DNA from: Trichoderma breve
Lineage: Eukaryota; Ascomycota; Sordariomycetes; Hypocreales; Hypocreaceae
Assembly (NCBI RefSeq): GCF_028502605.1
Contig: NW_026611593.1
Span: forward strand, 124,001 to 188,000
Direction of reading: 5' to 3'
Length of the DNA stretch: 64,000 nucleotides
This document shows, piece by piece, positions 22,154-33,627 of the stretch. The notes beneath the pieces were generated by a model. That model saw only the letters and a program-made list of their open reading frames with translations. It did no database searches and was not told where the DNA came from. A program made the translations under genes and the position numbers. Positions within the stretch are counted from its first letter, which is position 1. The number at the start of each line of letters is the position of its first letter.

Positions 22154-24077
22154 ATGGCAGACGGCAACTCTCTCAAAACTGGTTACCTCGAATTTTACCG
22201 TGCAGGAGATGAAGAAACACACCCAGACGGCAAACCGGTGTTAAATCGATATTCAAGGTTGCTCACTAAGAATTATGATTTTCCAGGAGCTAAGGTATGA
22301 TGGTTGACAATTGAACTTCTTGCAGTAGATTACTGATGATGGTTGATCAGGCGATGCTCTATGCTGCTGGTGTGCCAGATAAAGAGCACATGGATACTGC
22401 GCCACATGTCGGTATTGCCAGTGTGTGGTGGGAAGGCAATCCATGCAATATGACTCTGCTAGATTTGGGTAAAGAAGTTAAAAGAGCTGTCGTCGAAAAA
22501 GGATTCCTGGGCTGGCAGTATAACACGATCGGCGTCAGTGATGCCATCACCATGGGTCACCAGGGTGAGTATTTACCGCGCGCGTGGGATACTTGGTCAC
22601 AATGAGCTAAAAATATATTTCAGGGATGCGATTCTCACTCCAGTCGCGAGAGATCATTGCAGACTCCATTGAGACTGTGACATGCGCCCAATGCCACGAT
22701 GCTTGCATCGCTATTCCTGGATGCGACAAGAATATGCCGGGATCCATTATCGGGATGACTAGACACAACCGACCGTCGATTATGATATTTGGCGGAACAA
22801 TTGCCAAAGGCTACTCGAATACATTGCGCAGGCCGGTAAATATCAGCACATGTTTTGAAGCCTTTGGGGCATACCATTATGGCACCCTAAAGCAGCCTGA
22901 GGATGGTGGAGACACAAGCAAGTCCAAGGAGGATATTATTGAAGACCTTGAGGCGCATGCCTGCCCAGGTGCAGGGGCCTGCGGTGGAATGTATACGGCG
23001 AATACGATGGCCACTGCTATTGAGTCTATGGGGTTTACTCTACCTGGTTCGAGCTCAACGCCTGCGGCATCTCCAACTAAAATGCGGGAATGCACTAGGG
23101 TTGCTGATGCAATTCAAATCTGCCTGGAGAAAGATATCACTCCCCGGCAGCTTCTAACAAAACGATCTTTCGAAAACGCTCTTGTTATGACTATGGCATT
23201 AGGTGGGAGTACGAATGCTGTCTTGCACTTACTGGCGATGGCTGCAACTGCGGATGTGCAGCTGACGTTGGATGACTTTCAGCGAGTTTCAAATAAGATC
23301 CCATTCATTGCCGACCTTGCTCCGAGCGGCAAGTATCTCATGGCCGATTTATACGAGATTGGTGGAGTTCCGAGTGTTCACAAGCTGTTGATTGCAGCAG
23401 GGCTCCTGGACGGCGACATTCCCACCATCACGGGGAAGACTTTAGCAGAAAATGTCCAGGATTGGCCATCTCTTCCTCCTGATCAGGTTATTATTCGGCC
23501 ACTCAGCAACCCTATCAAGCCAACCGGTCACTTGCAGATCCTCAGGGGTAACATTGCACCTCAAGGAGCGGTGGCAAAGATTACTGGCAAGGAGGGGCTG
23601 GTATTCCAAGGCAAGGCGATGTGCTTTGACAAGGAGCGGCATCTGAATCTTGCTTTGGAGAGAGGCAAAATCCCTCATGACGAGAATTTAGTGCTGATTG
23701 TGAGATATGAGGGACCAAAGGGTGGACCGGGCATGCCTGAGCAATTGAAGGCGTCTGGGGCCATTAAGGGGGCTGAGCTCACGAACATTGCTCTGGTCAC
23801 CGACGGCAGATACAGTGGCGCTTCTCATGGGTTTATTGTCGGCCACGTTTGCCCAGAGGCTGCAGTTGGAGGTCCTATCGCACTTGTCGAGGACGGTGAT
23901 ATTATCACTATTGATGCAGTCCATAATACTATCAACTTTGACGTTAGTGATGAAGAGTTGGCTGAAAGGAGGGCGAACTGGAAGCCACCAAAGTCCCCGG
24001 TCAGTCGGGGGACACTGGCCAAATATGCTGCCCTTGTCGGCGATGCGAGCCATGGAGCAGTTACAGATTTATTTTAA
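22154..24077 (+). CDS. IlvD/Edd family dehydratase (dihydroxy-acid dehydratase-like)
   Basis: Three exons (22154-22294, 22351-22564, 22624-24077) give 602 residues, normal for the family. The ATG at 22154 gives MADGNSLKTGYLEFYRAG. The Fe-S ligands are present: a cysteine in WWEGNPCNMT, the CDKNMPG motif, and the CPGAGACGGMYTANTM motif. The C-terminal VTDGRYSGASHGFIVGHVCPEA active-site region is also intact. Family members remove water from 2,3-dihydroxy acids or sugar acids to give 2-oxo acids, either in valine/isoleucine synthesis or in sugar-acid catabolism. No clear mitochondrial presequence is seen, which argues against the housekeeping biosynthetic enzyme and for an accessory paralogue. 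Its neighbours (aldehyde dehydrogenase, SDR, zinc dehydrogenase, permease) point to catabolism of a polyhydroxylated acid. A self-resistance DHAD, as known for aspterric acid clusters, is a weaker alternative because no terpene cyclase is nearby. Confidence 0.92.
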
Positions 24078-24233
24078 TATAGAATTGTTATGCAATAGAG
24101 ACTTATTCTCAACGACTCTTTACTGTATCTTTGCATCCAGATATTCATAAACAGGTTGCGCTATGACACGGGGGATTGAGATTGCTTTCAATGAGAACTA
24201 AAAGGAAAAAGTATGAATGTATCCAATTGGGGA

Positions 24234-25086
24234 TTATTTTAGTCCTCCGCTAAGTAGTATGCTTTGGCCCGTCATGTATCCAGTTTTGCATAGCATTATA
24301 ACTACATTAGCGACCTCCTCCGGCCTGCCGAGTCGTCCAACAGGAATGTTCCGCACGTCGCCGGGAGTGCCCTCAACAAATTGGGCATCAGGAATCATAC
24401 GAGTACCGCCAATCATTGCAGGGGCAACGTCGTTGATAGTGATACCATCTTGAGCGTGTTTGAGAGCCAGATTTTTCACCATGCCCATCAATCCGGCCTT
24501 AGAAGCGGCATAGTGGCAACCATTGATGCCTCCCCCGTAACCTGCAATGCTACCCATCAAGATGATGCGGCCCCATCCTTTCGCCTTCATGTGCGGTACC
24601 GCTAGCTTGCACAGTATGAATGATGCTGTCAAATTCACGCGGATGGTATACTCGAATTCATCGAGGCTGATATCTTCCAGATTCGGGATGCGCTTCCCAT
24701 GACCGGCATTAGAGAGTAGGATATCCGGAAATTGCCCGTGTTCAGTCTTGATTTCTTCAAACACTCGACCAATTTGCTCAGAAACAGCCATGTCAACTTG
24801 GTGAATGGAAACTTTTGGCCGGCCGAAATGCTGTGCCAGCTCAATCTCGCTCAGCTCTTCGGCAAGACGGTTGACATCGCCTTTTGACGATGAATATGTC
24901 AAAGCAAGACGAACACCTTGGCGATAGAGAACATCGGCACAAGCTTTGCCAATTCTGAGAGAGATGAGTGGTATCAGCATTTACTGGTACACAACACTCA
25001 AAATCAGTTTCGCTAGGTGAAACCTACCCTCCAGATGCTCCCGTAATCAAGGCAAGTTTGCCTTGCAGCTCGTCGGTAGAAGTCAT
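24234..25086 (-). CDS. Short-chain dehydrogenase/reductase, FabG-like
   Basis: Two exons (25086-25028, 24954-24234) give 259 residues. The 73-bp intron splits the cofactor motif TGASGG-IGKA (TGxxxGxG), which shows that the joining is right. Next come the NAG motif (LLSNAGHGK), the catalytic serine in ILMGSIAGYGG, and the YxxxK pair in GCHYAASKAGLMGMVKN. The C-terminus, TGQSILLSGGLK, is the classical SDR ending. It would interconvert an alcohol and a ketone with NAD(P)H in the cytosol. It is divergent from the zinc-dependent dehydrogenase (555 bp between starts) and 156 bp from the dehydratase stop, facing it. A role in oxidising a hydroxy intermediate of the same pathway is likely but unproven. 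Confidence 0.92.
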
Positions 25087-25641
25087 TTTTGTTTTGTTGA
25101 TGAGAATAAGGTGGGAAGATAGGTTAAACAGCAAATTGCACCCTTCCAATGTAGTTCTACGGGATTGACTGCTTCATGAAGGACGAGCGACTCGGACGCG
25201 ATATGGCTCGTTCTCGCCCCCGCACCCCAGCCACCAAAGTAGGGTAATCGAGAACGAAGTGTGTGTTTTGGTGTTCTCCACTCTCCACATACGAAGGCGG
25301 TACGAAGTAGGGAAGCTAGACCCGACATATTAACGTCTTAGACATCTTGATTGAGGCAGTTACTAACGAAGTCGGATCAGCGAATCTCCTGCGTGTTATC
25401 GTGTGCCGGAATAAGGTTAGAATGGCTATGTATTGAATTTCGTGTCCCCGTGCCTAAGAGTTTACAGGAAAGTTGCTACTTCTTTTAATATTTGGACAGA
25501 ATAAATTGATTCAACTCGGCACAAGCCTAACGTCATCAAGATTTTCGTTACACAAGTGAGGTTCACTCTTTAAGACCTACTTTATACTACACAATACTTC
25601 TATTTGAGTGAACGAAAAACTTTTGAGATATACTCAAAAAG
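25087..25641. promoter_or_regulatory. Bidirectional promoter, SDR / zinc dehydrogenase
   Basis: The interval spans 555 bp between divergent starts. It contains several CGG/CGA triplets (for example GTCGGATCAG near 25371-25380) but no convincing palindrome shared with the other two bidirectional promoters of this block. Confidence 0.5.
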
Positions 25642-26881
25642 ATGATGCAGGCCGTAGTTTTCAAGGGAAAACTACAGGTGAAGGTGGAGCAGCGGCATAT
25701 TCCTAAGATTGAAGATGCTGAAGACATCATCGTCAAGGTCGGATATACAGCGCTCTGCGGAAGGTATTTCCCCCTCTCTCCCCAACTCTGAATGTGCGAC
25801 CTTGGCTGATGCAACGAGATGATTGGTACAGTGAGCTCCACGTGTTCCGTGGAGATCTTCCCACTGAAACCACCGATTTCATCATGGGACATGAATTTAC
25901 TGGAGAGGTTGTGGAAGTTGGGTCGGCGGTGACCACTCTCAAGCCAGGAGATAAAGTCATAACGCCTTTTACAATAAGCTGCGGCAAATGTTTCTACTGC
26001 AAGCAGGGCTATTCTTCGCGGTGTGAGAAGAATCTTCTCTTCGGCTCGCCTCGACTGGATGGTGGCCAAGCTCAGTATTGCCGCGTTCCCCTAGCCGATG
26101 GATGTGTTGTGAAAGCACCTGCAAAAATCCGAGAGCACTTGCTGGTGTTAATGGCCGACATCTACCCGACTGGATATTTTGCAGCTTATAATGCCTTTCG
26201 GGGGGTGCAAGAAGAGGTTCATCGCCAGAGTGTGGTGTTGGTTGCTGGCTGTGGCCCGGTCGGATTGTGCGCTTTGGTTGCCGCACTCGATTATAAGCCG
26301 AGACATGTCATCGCCATCGATAGCATTGGATCACGCTTGGAACAAGCTAAAAGATTGGGTGCTGAGCCGTGGGACTACCGCGCGGACATGGATGGTCTCC
26401 GGGCACGTGTGATGGAATTGACGGATGGGCGAGGAGCAGACGTTGCGATTGAAGTCGTGGGACACAGTGACGCCCTTGAAATGTGTTTCAGTCTACTACG
26501 GCCCTGGGGAAAGATATCTAGTGTGGGTGTTCACGTGGGTTCGATTCCATGGACTGGGAACCAAGCATTCCACAAGAATCTCAGTATAGATATGGGTCGG
26601 TGCCCAGTACGAAGTAAGTTGGGATGATCAGTTTTAATATGCGAGAATTAGGCTAACGTATATATTCCCCTCTCAGGTTTGTTTCCTCAAGCGCTTGAAA
26701 GCCTCGAGCGCCACCAGGACGACTTGGAGTAAGTATTCTTCGGACGCGATTTGGAAATGCTCTAACTGATCATGACAGATTCCTGGCAGAAAATACAAAA
26801 CCCCTGTCCGAGGCAGTCAAATGGTATGATGAGTTCAACAACATGAGAGTGCAGAAGATTATATTTGATGCGAGTAAATAG
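25642..26881 (+). CDS. Zinc-dependent medium-chain alcohol/polyol dehydrogenase
   Basis: Four exons (25642-25763, 25832-26613, 26677-26728, 26779-26881) give 352 residues; a second ATG follows immediately at 25645. The catalytic-zinc motifs are intact: CGSELHVFRG created across intron 1, and GHEFTGEVVEVGS. The four structural-zinc cysteines lie in CGKCFYCKQGYSSRC. The Rossmann turn VLVAGCGPVGLCALVAAL binds NAD(P), followed by an acidic residue in VIAIDSIGSR that favours NAD. The protein oxidises a secondary alcohol, polyol, sugar or hydroxymethyl adduct; the substrate is not readable. It is divergently paired with the SDR and convergent with the amino-acid permease. The position suggests it performs an oxidation step in the same catabolic block. 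Confidence 0.92.
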
Positions 26882-27873
26882 GCTTCGCTCAGCCTATATC
26901 GTTGCTCAGCTGAAAGAGATGAGGAGGCGGGTCGCGTCCGGTTTCGAACAATAAAACGACATGTCAATTCTGTTAGAGATCTTTCTGCGAAGAATAGAGA
27001 GTAATAACCTCAAAAATAGATGTGGTGCACAACGTTGTGGCTCAGTATAACATGTATTTGCCCTTATGTTAAGAGGAATTCACGCTGGCACTAGTTGAGC
27101 TCATCTCTGTTTCCCCCTTCACACGGTGCTTGACATCGTCTCCGAGACATATCTGTCAGCCGCTGTTCAGCCGAGAAGGCATTCCATCAGCCCAAGTACT
27201 AGTCTGAAAGAGATTTGAAGTACCTGTCATTTACGAAGTGCACATGGCATTTTTAATTGTTGATTGTCCCAATGTTGCACTGCCATGTTGAGGACCTGCT
27301 AATGGATCTTTGTGTGGACTTTCTCAACAGATTAGGCGTACCATTTTGTGTCAATATGGACCGTCATAAGCAATGGGGTTCATTTTTAAAAACTCTTCAA
27401 ACGCTTAAATCTACAGTCTTGACTTGTGGATGTGCCTTCATTCGAACGTGAGGGCTGTTCTGGCATGCTCTCAAGAAGCAAACTAGGGCCAATAAAGCCA
27501 TATAATGGGATAAACTGATGGATGCCACCAGTAGTAACCACTAACATGACAGCAGTCGCATGACTTTGCCTTTAAGCAGCATCCCTGGTAGCTTTGGGTT
27601 GAGAAGCTAACCTCAGGAGAAAATGGTTGCTCTTTGTGGAAAAGTTCTGGTCGGTAGCATGTTTACTATTGGCCAGCTTTGCAGCTATATATATTGACTC
27701 ATCCTTTGACATATTTTTGAGATATAGGGCACTATTTAGTTGATTCGATGTCTCTAGCCTTAGAGTGGGACTGCCTACGACCTTGATCGTAGTAATGCAG
27801 CACACCTAATAAAGTAAATACATTGCATATTACTTGTCGTAAGCGTCTAACTGTGAGACTTCTCCGTGATGCA
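26882..27873. other. Intergenic between convergent genes
   Basis: This 1-kb AT-rich spacer separates two convergent stops. No gene is recognised; it should contain both 3' ends. Confidence 0.5.
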
Positions 27874-29971
27874 TCAGAAGAGTGCGTGATACAAGGATTT
27901 TAGATAACCTGCCGCACCCTTCTTCTGCTGCGTCTCTTCGACAGCTGATCCAGCATTCCATCCATCTCGCAACCCCTCATACACGTCAATGTCCTTGATC
28001 TTAACGTACATGGGCCTGTGCTCAGGGTGCTTGAACCAACTGTAAACTTTCCAGAATATGTACAGAACCAAAATGACTAGCAGGGCAAGACACGCATTGA
28101 AGAATGTTTTTGCGTTGGGACTCGCTCCGCTCGGAGGCTACAAATCATTAGCAGGTTCATAGATGATTAGATCAAGGGAGGTTGAACGTACCCATAGAGC
28201 TGTATATATTTGTGCACAAAGGCAAATGAAGTTCAGAAAAACCCCAACATAACTTCCCCACACTCCAAATGTTGCTTGGTGAGGTAACTCTTTCGGTGTG
28301 TGACCGTTGAACTTCCACGCACTTCTAAAACGAATGTGTGCAACGCATATGCTCCCATAGATGAAGTACCATGAAACGCCAGTAAGTGCCAAAAGCCACG
28401 AGAATAAAACTTCACCGCTTGATGTTTTCTCGTTGATAAAAGCGAGCAAGCCAAAGAGAATTTGCAAGACGATGGTCACGACCGGTCTGCCGTGGCTATC
28501 TACATAGCCGAAAGAGCTGGGCATCATTTTATACATAGCCATGGCCTGAAACGTGCGTGTCGATGCATACATGGCAGAATTTGCCACGCTTAGAACCGAT
28601 ATGGTGATGACAACATTGAAAATCGTAGGGAGAACCTTGATTCCTGCTAATTCGATGGCGAGAACAAACGGCGATGCTTTGGTGTTTGCGCCACTGGAAC
28701 CGAGTAGTACATCGCTGTCGCTTGGGACGATGAGACCCAAAATGAAGAGATTCACGACGTAAAAGAAGGCAATGCGGAAGAAGACTTGTTTCGCTGCCTT
28801 GGGGATTTGCTTTTGTGGATCTGCCGTTTCCGCTGCGGCAAGTCCGGTCATCTCCGTGCCACCGAAGGCAAATGAGGCTGTCACAAAGACTGAACAGAAC
28901 CCTTTAAAGCCGTTACGGAAAGCGCCAGGGTCATGCCAGTACCGAGCTCCGATATAGCCACGGTCGTCGGTTGGCACACCCCCACAGTTGACTGAAGGCA
29001 GGCGAACGTCAGCTTTCTTCCTGTTTTAGACCCCTTGGGAGCTCTCAAAGAATACTCACTGATAATTCCGAGAATGATGAAGCCCATGCATGCTACCATT
29101 TTGATCATGCTCAAGACAAACTCAGCTGCATGCTCTCAGTTAGCTTTAGCCTGAAAGTCTCAAAGTTGTTTGACTAGCCTTCGCCATATCCACGAACTCC
29201 GAACAATTGTATCAGAGACACCGTGACAAGGAACACAGCAATCCAGACACCGATATTGATGTCGTCTCTCCAAAATGAAATCGTGATTCCAGCCGCCGTT
29301 ATCTCAAATGGAAGAAGACAAAGCCATTGAAACGCATATTCTGCGCCTATTGCAAAGCCCCTTGAGTTCGATCAGCTTGTCATGAACCACCAAAAAGAAG
29401 TGAGCAAAATGAAACAAATCTTACATACCACGATGGATCAATGAAACGCACTATATAAGTGTAAAAAGCGCCGTTTACGGGATAGAGAACGGCCAGCTCA
29501 GTCAAAGCTTGCATCATGAGATACATCATGATGCCAACAATAATAAAGGATATAAGCTTCACGCGACTTATTTAGTAGATAGAACGTTAATCACTGAGTT
29601 GTATGCTGATATAACATACCAGAGATGCTGGCCCTCCGACTGACAAGGCAGATCCGGCACCCACGAAAAGGCCAGCTCCAATAGCACCACCTGAAGGTAT
29701 TAAGATTAACAGTAAGCTTCTCGGCTAGATTTCATATAATTCTAAACGAGAGTCTTTACATACCAATAGCAATCATTTGTACATGGCGGCCTTGCAGGTG
29801 CCTCTTGAGCTGTTCAGGTTGTTCTGTAGGACTGTTCTCTTGTTCTTGGAATGATGCGGCCGATTGCCGTTGATCCAGAACTTTCTCCTTATCCCTCGAA
29901 CCATCGGATGATACTGGGGGTGCGAGCCCATCTTCGGCATCGATTTGTGTGGTAGGTAAGCCGCGAGACAT
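27874..29971 (-). CDS. APC-superfamily amino-acid permease (YAT / Dip5-like)
   Basis: Seven exons (29971-29764, 29690-29620, 29556-29429, 29360-29179, 29125-29060, 28991-28192, 28137-27874) join in frame to 572 residues. A hydrophilic N-terminal tail of about 60 residues precedes about twelve hydrophobic segments. Family landmarks include HLQGRHVQMIAIGGAIGAGL, ALTELAVLYPVNGAF, and FAFGGTEMTGLAAAETADP in the central exon. These proton-coupled plasma-membrane permeases import amino acids. The fourth intron has a GC donor (AAG|GCTAGT), the only join that restores the conserved GYGEAEF. The gene is divergent from the HAD dehalogenase across 692 bp. Within this block it suggests the substrate, or an analogue of it, is an amino acid or amino-sugar acid, but that is inference. 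Confidence 0.92.
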
Positions 29972-30663
29972 TGTCAACTAGTTGTTCAAGATGTATAGTA
30001 ACAAAAAGAAAAAAACAAAAGCCTTAGAGGATGAAGAGCTCAACACTGTCTGTGTGATAGCAACATGTGCTACATTTATTGGCCTTCGTCAATACAGACA
30101 AAGGTGGGATTCATCACTAACATCTCAAGTACTTGATAGGAGATTCATGACGACCCTTGCTAGGCAATGCATTTCAACAGGTATACAGATGTAGTCCGCA
30201 GACCAGAAAAAGGTGTAGCTTCCAATCGATAGCGCTCTAGGCCTTGATCGGACTATCTCATAAACTAGTCGAGGCTCGTTGTCGACTTCCATCCGAAATG
30301 GTGGCTTGCTTAAATATGGTTAGGATGATAAGCCCCAAACCTGGACAATCGCCAGGTGTGGAGCTCATGCACTCTTCGTCGTGGCTCTCCACTTTCGCTA
30401 TTAGATGACATCAAGGCTAGCTTGAAAGTTCAAACGCCTTGCTTTGGCATGGCGATAAGAGGCCTTCTTTAAACAGAAACGCCCCTTTATCAAGATAAGA
30501 CATCGGTCTTCGCTCCATTACGCCTCCATATTTACGGAGAGCTCACCGATCGGATTTCCAGTATTAATATCTTTCAGTATGACCCAGAATTGATTAAACC
30601 TTTACTCTTTAAGGGATCGGTCAAAGAATAGTCGAAAGATCACTGTGGGAGTCAACGTTCAAC
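29972..30663. promoter_or_regulatory. Bidirectional promoter, permease / HAD
   Basis: The interval spans 692 bp between divergent starts. It contains CCGATCGG at 30546-30553, an everted CCG-N2-CGG pair of the kind Zn2Cys6 dimers can bind, about 110 bp upstream of the HAD start codon. Confidence 0.5.
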
Positions 30664-31443
30664 ATGTCCTCATTCGATTTGACATCGTATCAAGCGTTAT
30701 CGTTTGACATTTATGCGACCCTCATTGACTGGGAAGCTGGCATCTTCAATCAACTGGCGCCATTGCTTGGAAGAATCCCGAAGGATCATGAGCTATGGAG
30801 TAAAGCACTCAGAGAAATCAAGACTTACCTGATAATGCAGTACTCTGTCAATGAGCATGAGCTGGAAATGCAACATCCCAAGGAGAAATACTCCGCTATT
30901 CTAGCAATGGTCTACCAGAGACTGGCCAATCAGCTCGGCGTTCGAGCCACCGAAGAAGAGGCAAAGGCATTTGGCGACGCAATAGGAACGTGGCCGGCGT
31001 TCCCGGACACCGTTCAAGCTATGAAGTCACTTGGGAAGTACTATAAGTTGGTGGCACTGAGCAACGTCGACAAAGTATCCTTCTCCAATACACTTTCTGG
31101 GCCTCTTAGAGGAGTTAATTTTGACGCTATATACGTCGCCGAAGACATTGGCTCATACAAGCCGGACCCGAGAAATTTTACCTATCTTATCGACCATATT
31201 AAACAAGACTTCGGTATCGATCGAGACGGCATCTGTCACACAGCACAAAGTCTAACATTTGACCACATTCCGACAGCTACTATGGGCTTCAGACCTGGTG
31301 TCTGGATTTCGCGTGGAGGAGGGAGTATGGGTATGGGAGACCTTGATGCTGTGAAAGATAGAGTGAGTCTCGGAGCTGTGTATGAGACTCTCGGGGATAT
31401 GGCTATCGCTGTGGAAAAGGCTTTCCAGTCAAATTCTACTTAG
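30664..31443 (+). CDS. HAD-superfamily hydrolase, L-2-haloacid dehalogenase type II-like
   Basis: A single exon encodes 259 residues. HAD motif I is FDIYATLIDWE, with Asp15 as the expected nucleophile; an Ala replaces the usual Gly in DxYGTL. Motif II (VALSNVDK), the motif III lysine (GSYKPDPRNF) and the acidic motif IV (AQSLTFDHIPTA) all follow in order. Type II haloacid dehalogenases invert L-2-haloacids to D-2-hydroxyacids, but many fungal relatives probably act on phosphorylated or undefined substrates. It has no signal peptide and is presumably cytosolic. It is divergent from the permease and converges on the Zn2Cys6 regulator with a 200-bp gap. Its contribution to the catabolic block is unknown. 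Confidence 0.88.
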   Translation: MSSFDLTSYQALSFDIYATLIDWEAGIFNQLAPLLGRIPKDHELWSKALREIKTYLIMQYSVNEHELEMQHPKEKYSAILAMVYQRLANQLGVRATEEEAKAFGDAIGTWPAFPDTVQAMKSLGKYYKLVALSNVDKVSFSNTLSGPLRGVNFDAIYVAEDIGSYKPDPRNFTYLIDHIKQDFGIDRDGICHTAQSLTFDHIPTATMGFRPGVWISRGGGSMGMGDLDAVKDRVSLGAVYETLGDMAIAVEKAFQSNST

Positions 31444-31643
31444 GCGCCATCAAGAATATGGACGTATACAGCATTTTCAGTTACTACCGAATTTTCTGCT
31501 AAGTCAGCCATTGAGAAATGATTGATTGTATTGGCTAGCTACACAGTTGCGAATTGTAGTTTCTTCTCGATCATAATGATCTTTATATGTGGTAGTGATA
31601 CATTAGATACATGATATTGGCCATGAATAATGTTTTGAACCAA

Positions 31644-33627
31644 TCAAAGAAGCAGGAGATCAAGACCAAGAAATTGCTGAACTTCCCTCCAGTCAATTGC
31701 TATTTGACTCTGCTTGAGGCCTCTATTTTTTGCCTCCTGCGACCTCTTCTCCCACACAGCGCGAATGACCTCCCTCGCTGTTCGACGATTCTGAATGCCA
31801 AGTTGACCAGATATGTCGAACCATTGTTCAACTATTTGTTGATCCTTTACTTCATATGCCTCAACAGCTGCTATGAAGACAGGCCACATAGAGACAGCTC
31901 CTCCATGAAGCTGTATGAAATAGAGTGTGTCTTGAAGAACTGTAGAGACATATTTTACGACACCCTGTGGCGGAACATTTAGGACAGTTCGGAAGAGATA
32001 TATGATCGCTGCGTTCCTGAATAGCCGCAGATGCAACCGTTGAAGATATTCAGCCCGGTCCTTTCTAGGAGTATTTTCCCAAATTTCCTCGATGTCAAAA
32101 TGTTCCGTACTCTCTGATGGCGATGTTAGTTCGGCTATGTATTTTTGAATCAGCTCGCCCGGGTTTTCAGGAATGTCCCCTGTAGCCATTCGCTCGACTA
32201 AGAGCCTGATATTGGAGATGACTTGTAAGACCTGACCAGAAGATCCTATAGTGAAGCCAAATTCACACTTTGAGGAGACACCCCCCAATAAGGTATCTGT
32301 AATAGAGGATTGTTCTCTTCTGTGAGTGTTGGATGTTTGTGCAATTTCGAACGAAAGGGCAAGACTCTGAGATATGACCCAAGATCGTGATGATTGCGCC
32401 CACGGTTGCTGTCCTAGGAACTTGGTCACCATGCCTCCTGCGCCACCAAAGTGGTCACGCCAGGGTAACTTCTGTCGAGCATAAGCCTGCAATTGGTCAA
32501 TCACTTTAAACATAAATAATCAAGATATAGTAACGACTTACTCCTGTAATAACCAGGGTATAAAGCGTCGCCATGCAAGCATCGTATTCTTCTTCTGTTG
32601 AAGAGCCCAAGCACTGGTATAGTTTATGCAAGGAAGCCCCATAATGCTCGAGCCCTTGAGCGGTTTTCTTTGGACCATCATCATTCGTATCGCCATATAA
32701 ATTTGCTAGATTGAAGGCTGCTTGTGCCAATATCGCATGGTATAGAGCGCAAGACGCCGGTGATGTATCTTGTAAGGCTGTGGACGGGTACACTGATTTC
32801 CACGGATTGTCCGCATCATCAACCGGAACCATCAGCGGCGCCACCCAAGTCATATAATGATAGAATACTGCAGCGTCGTCTGAGTTCGATCGGAAAGTAT
32901 TCGGTATCGGCGAAATTGAGCGGGGTATTTGACTTTTCTTAGGCAAGGCTGCGATGCTGTCCGTTACATCTCGTATTTCGTTACCCAAATTTGTGAGCTC
33001 TTCCTCACAACGTGCGTACAGATCCGGGAGACAGTCCAATGTGTCCAATAATATGGGCGAATCAAGGGTAATCGATGAATGCCGATGAGGACCCACGATG
33101 TCAGAAAAGGGTTCCAAGCATGTGAATTCGTCGAATGGGAAATTGCCAACATATACGCCTTCGTCGAAGAGAGCACAATCTGACTTTTCTGACAATTTCG
33201 ACTCCTCATGGATATCTCTTCTGTTGACACGATGATGTAGTTGAACAAGGTCTTCGTATGGGGAGTTTTTAGGACTTCTGTGGTTATTTGAAGTCTCAAA
33301 TACCGTAAAGGGATTCGCCTCAAGCTGGCCTATCTGCGTTCCGCTGCCGTCAGTATCTCCATCAATCAGCCTTTCTAGCTGCTCGTCATCCAGGATTGGC
33401 CAGCCATCCCACGTATGAGCTGAGTCAAGTGACCGGCGAGATAAAGGCGGGTATTTCCCTGTGGAAGGGTCGACCCAAACCAATTCGACGCTGTATCCCT
33501 CGCATGCCACGCTGTGCTTCCGACATGGTGTGCATCCCGGCACAACGCCGTCGCATCTAACTCGTCGCCGGCGGCATGTCCAGCATGCTGAGAAAGTTCT
33601 CCTCACGCGTTTACGGGGAGGAGACAT
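31644..33627 (-). CDS. Zn(II)2Cys6 transcription factor with fungal_trans_2-type domain
   Basis: Two exons (33627-32542, 32486-31644) give 642 residues from MSPPRKRVRR; an upstream in-frame ATG at 33642 would add five. The basic leader is followed by a zinc cluster CWTCRRRRVRC...CTPCRKHSVAC (CX2CX6CX6CX2CX6C), then EGYSVELVW, which resembles ARG81/ARGR-II-type regulators. The long C-terminal part is helical, with the PWRDHFGGAGG-type segment seen in the fungal_trans_2 domain. The 55-bp intron keeps the frame exactly. As the terminal gene of the dehydrogenase/dehydratase/permease block it is the best candidate for its pathway-specific regulator. An unrelated target set cannot be excluded. Confidence 0.9.
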
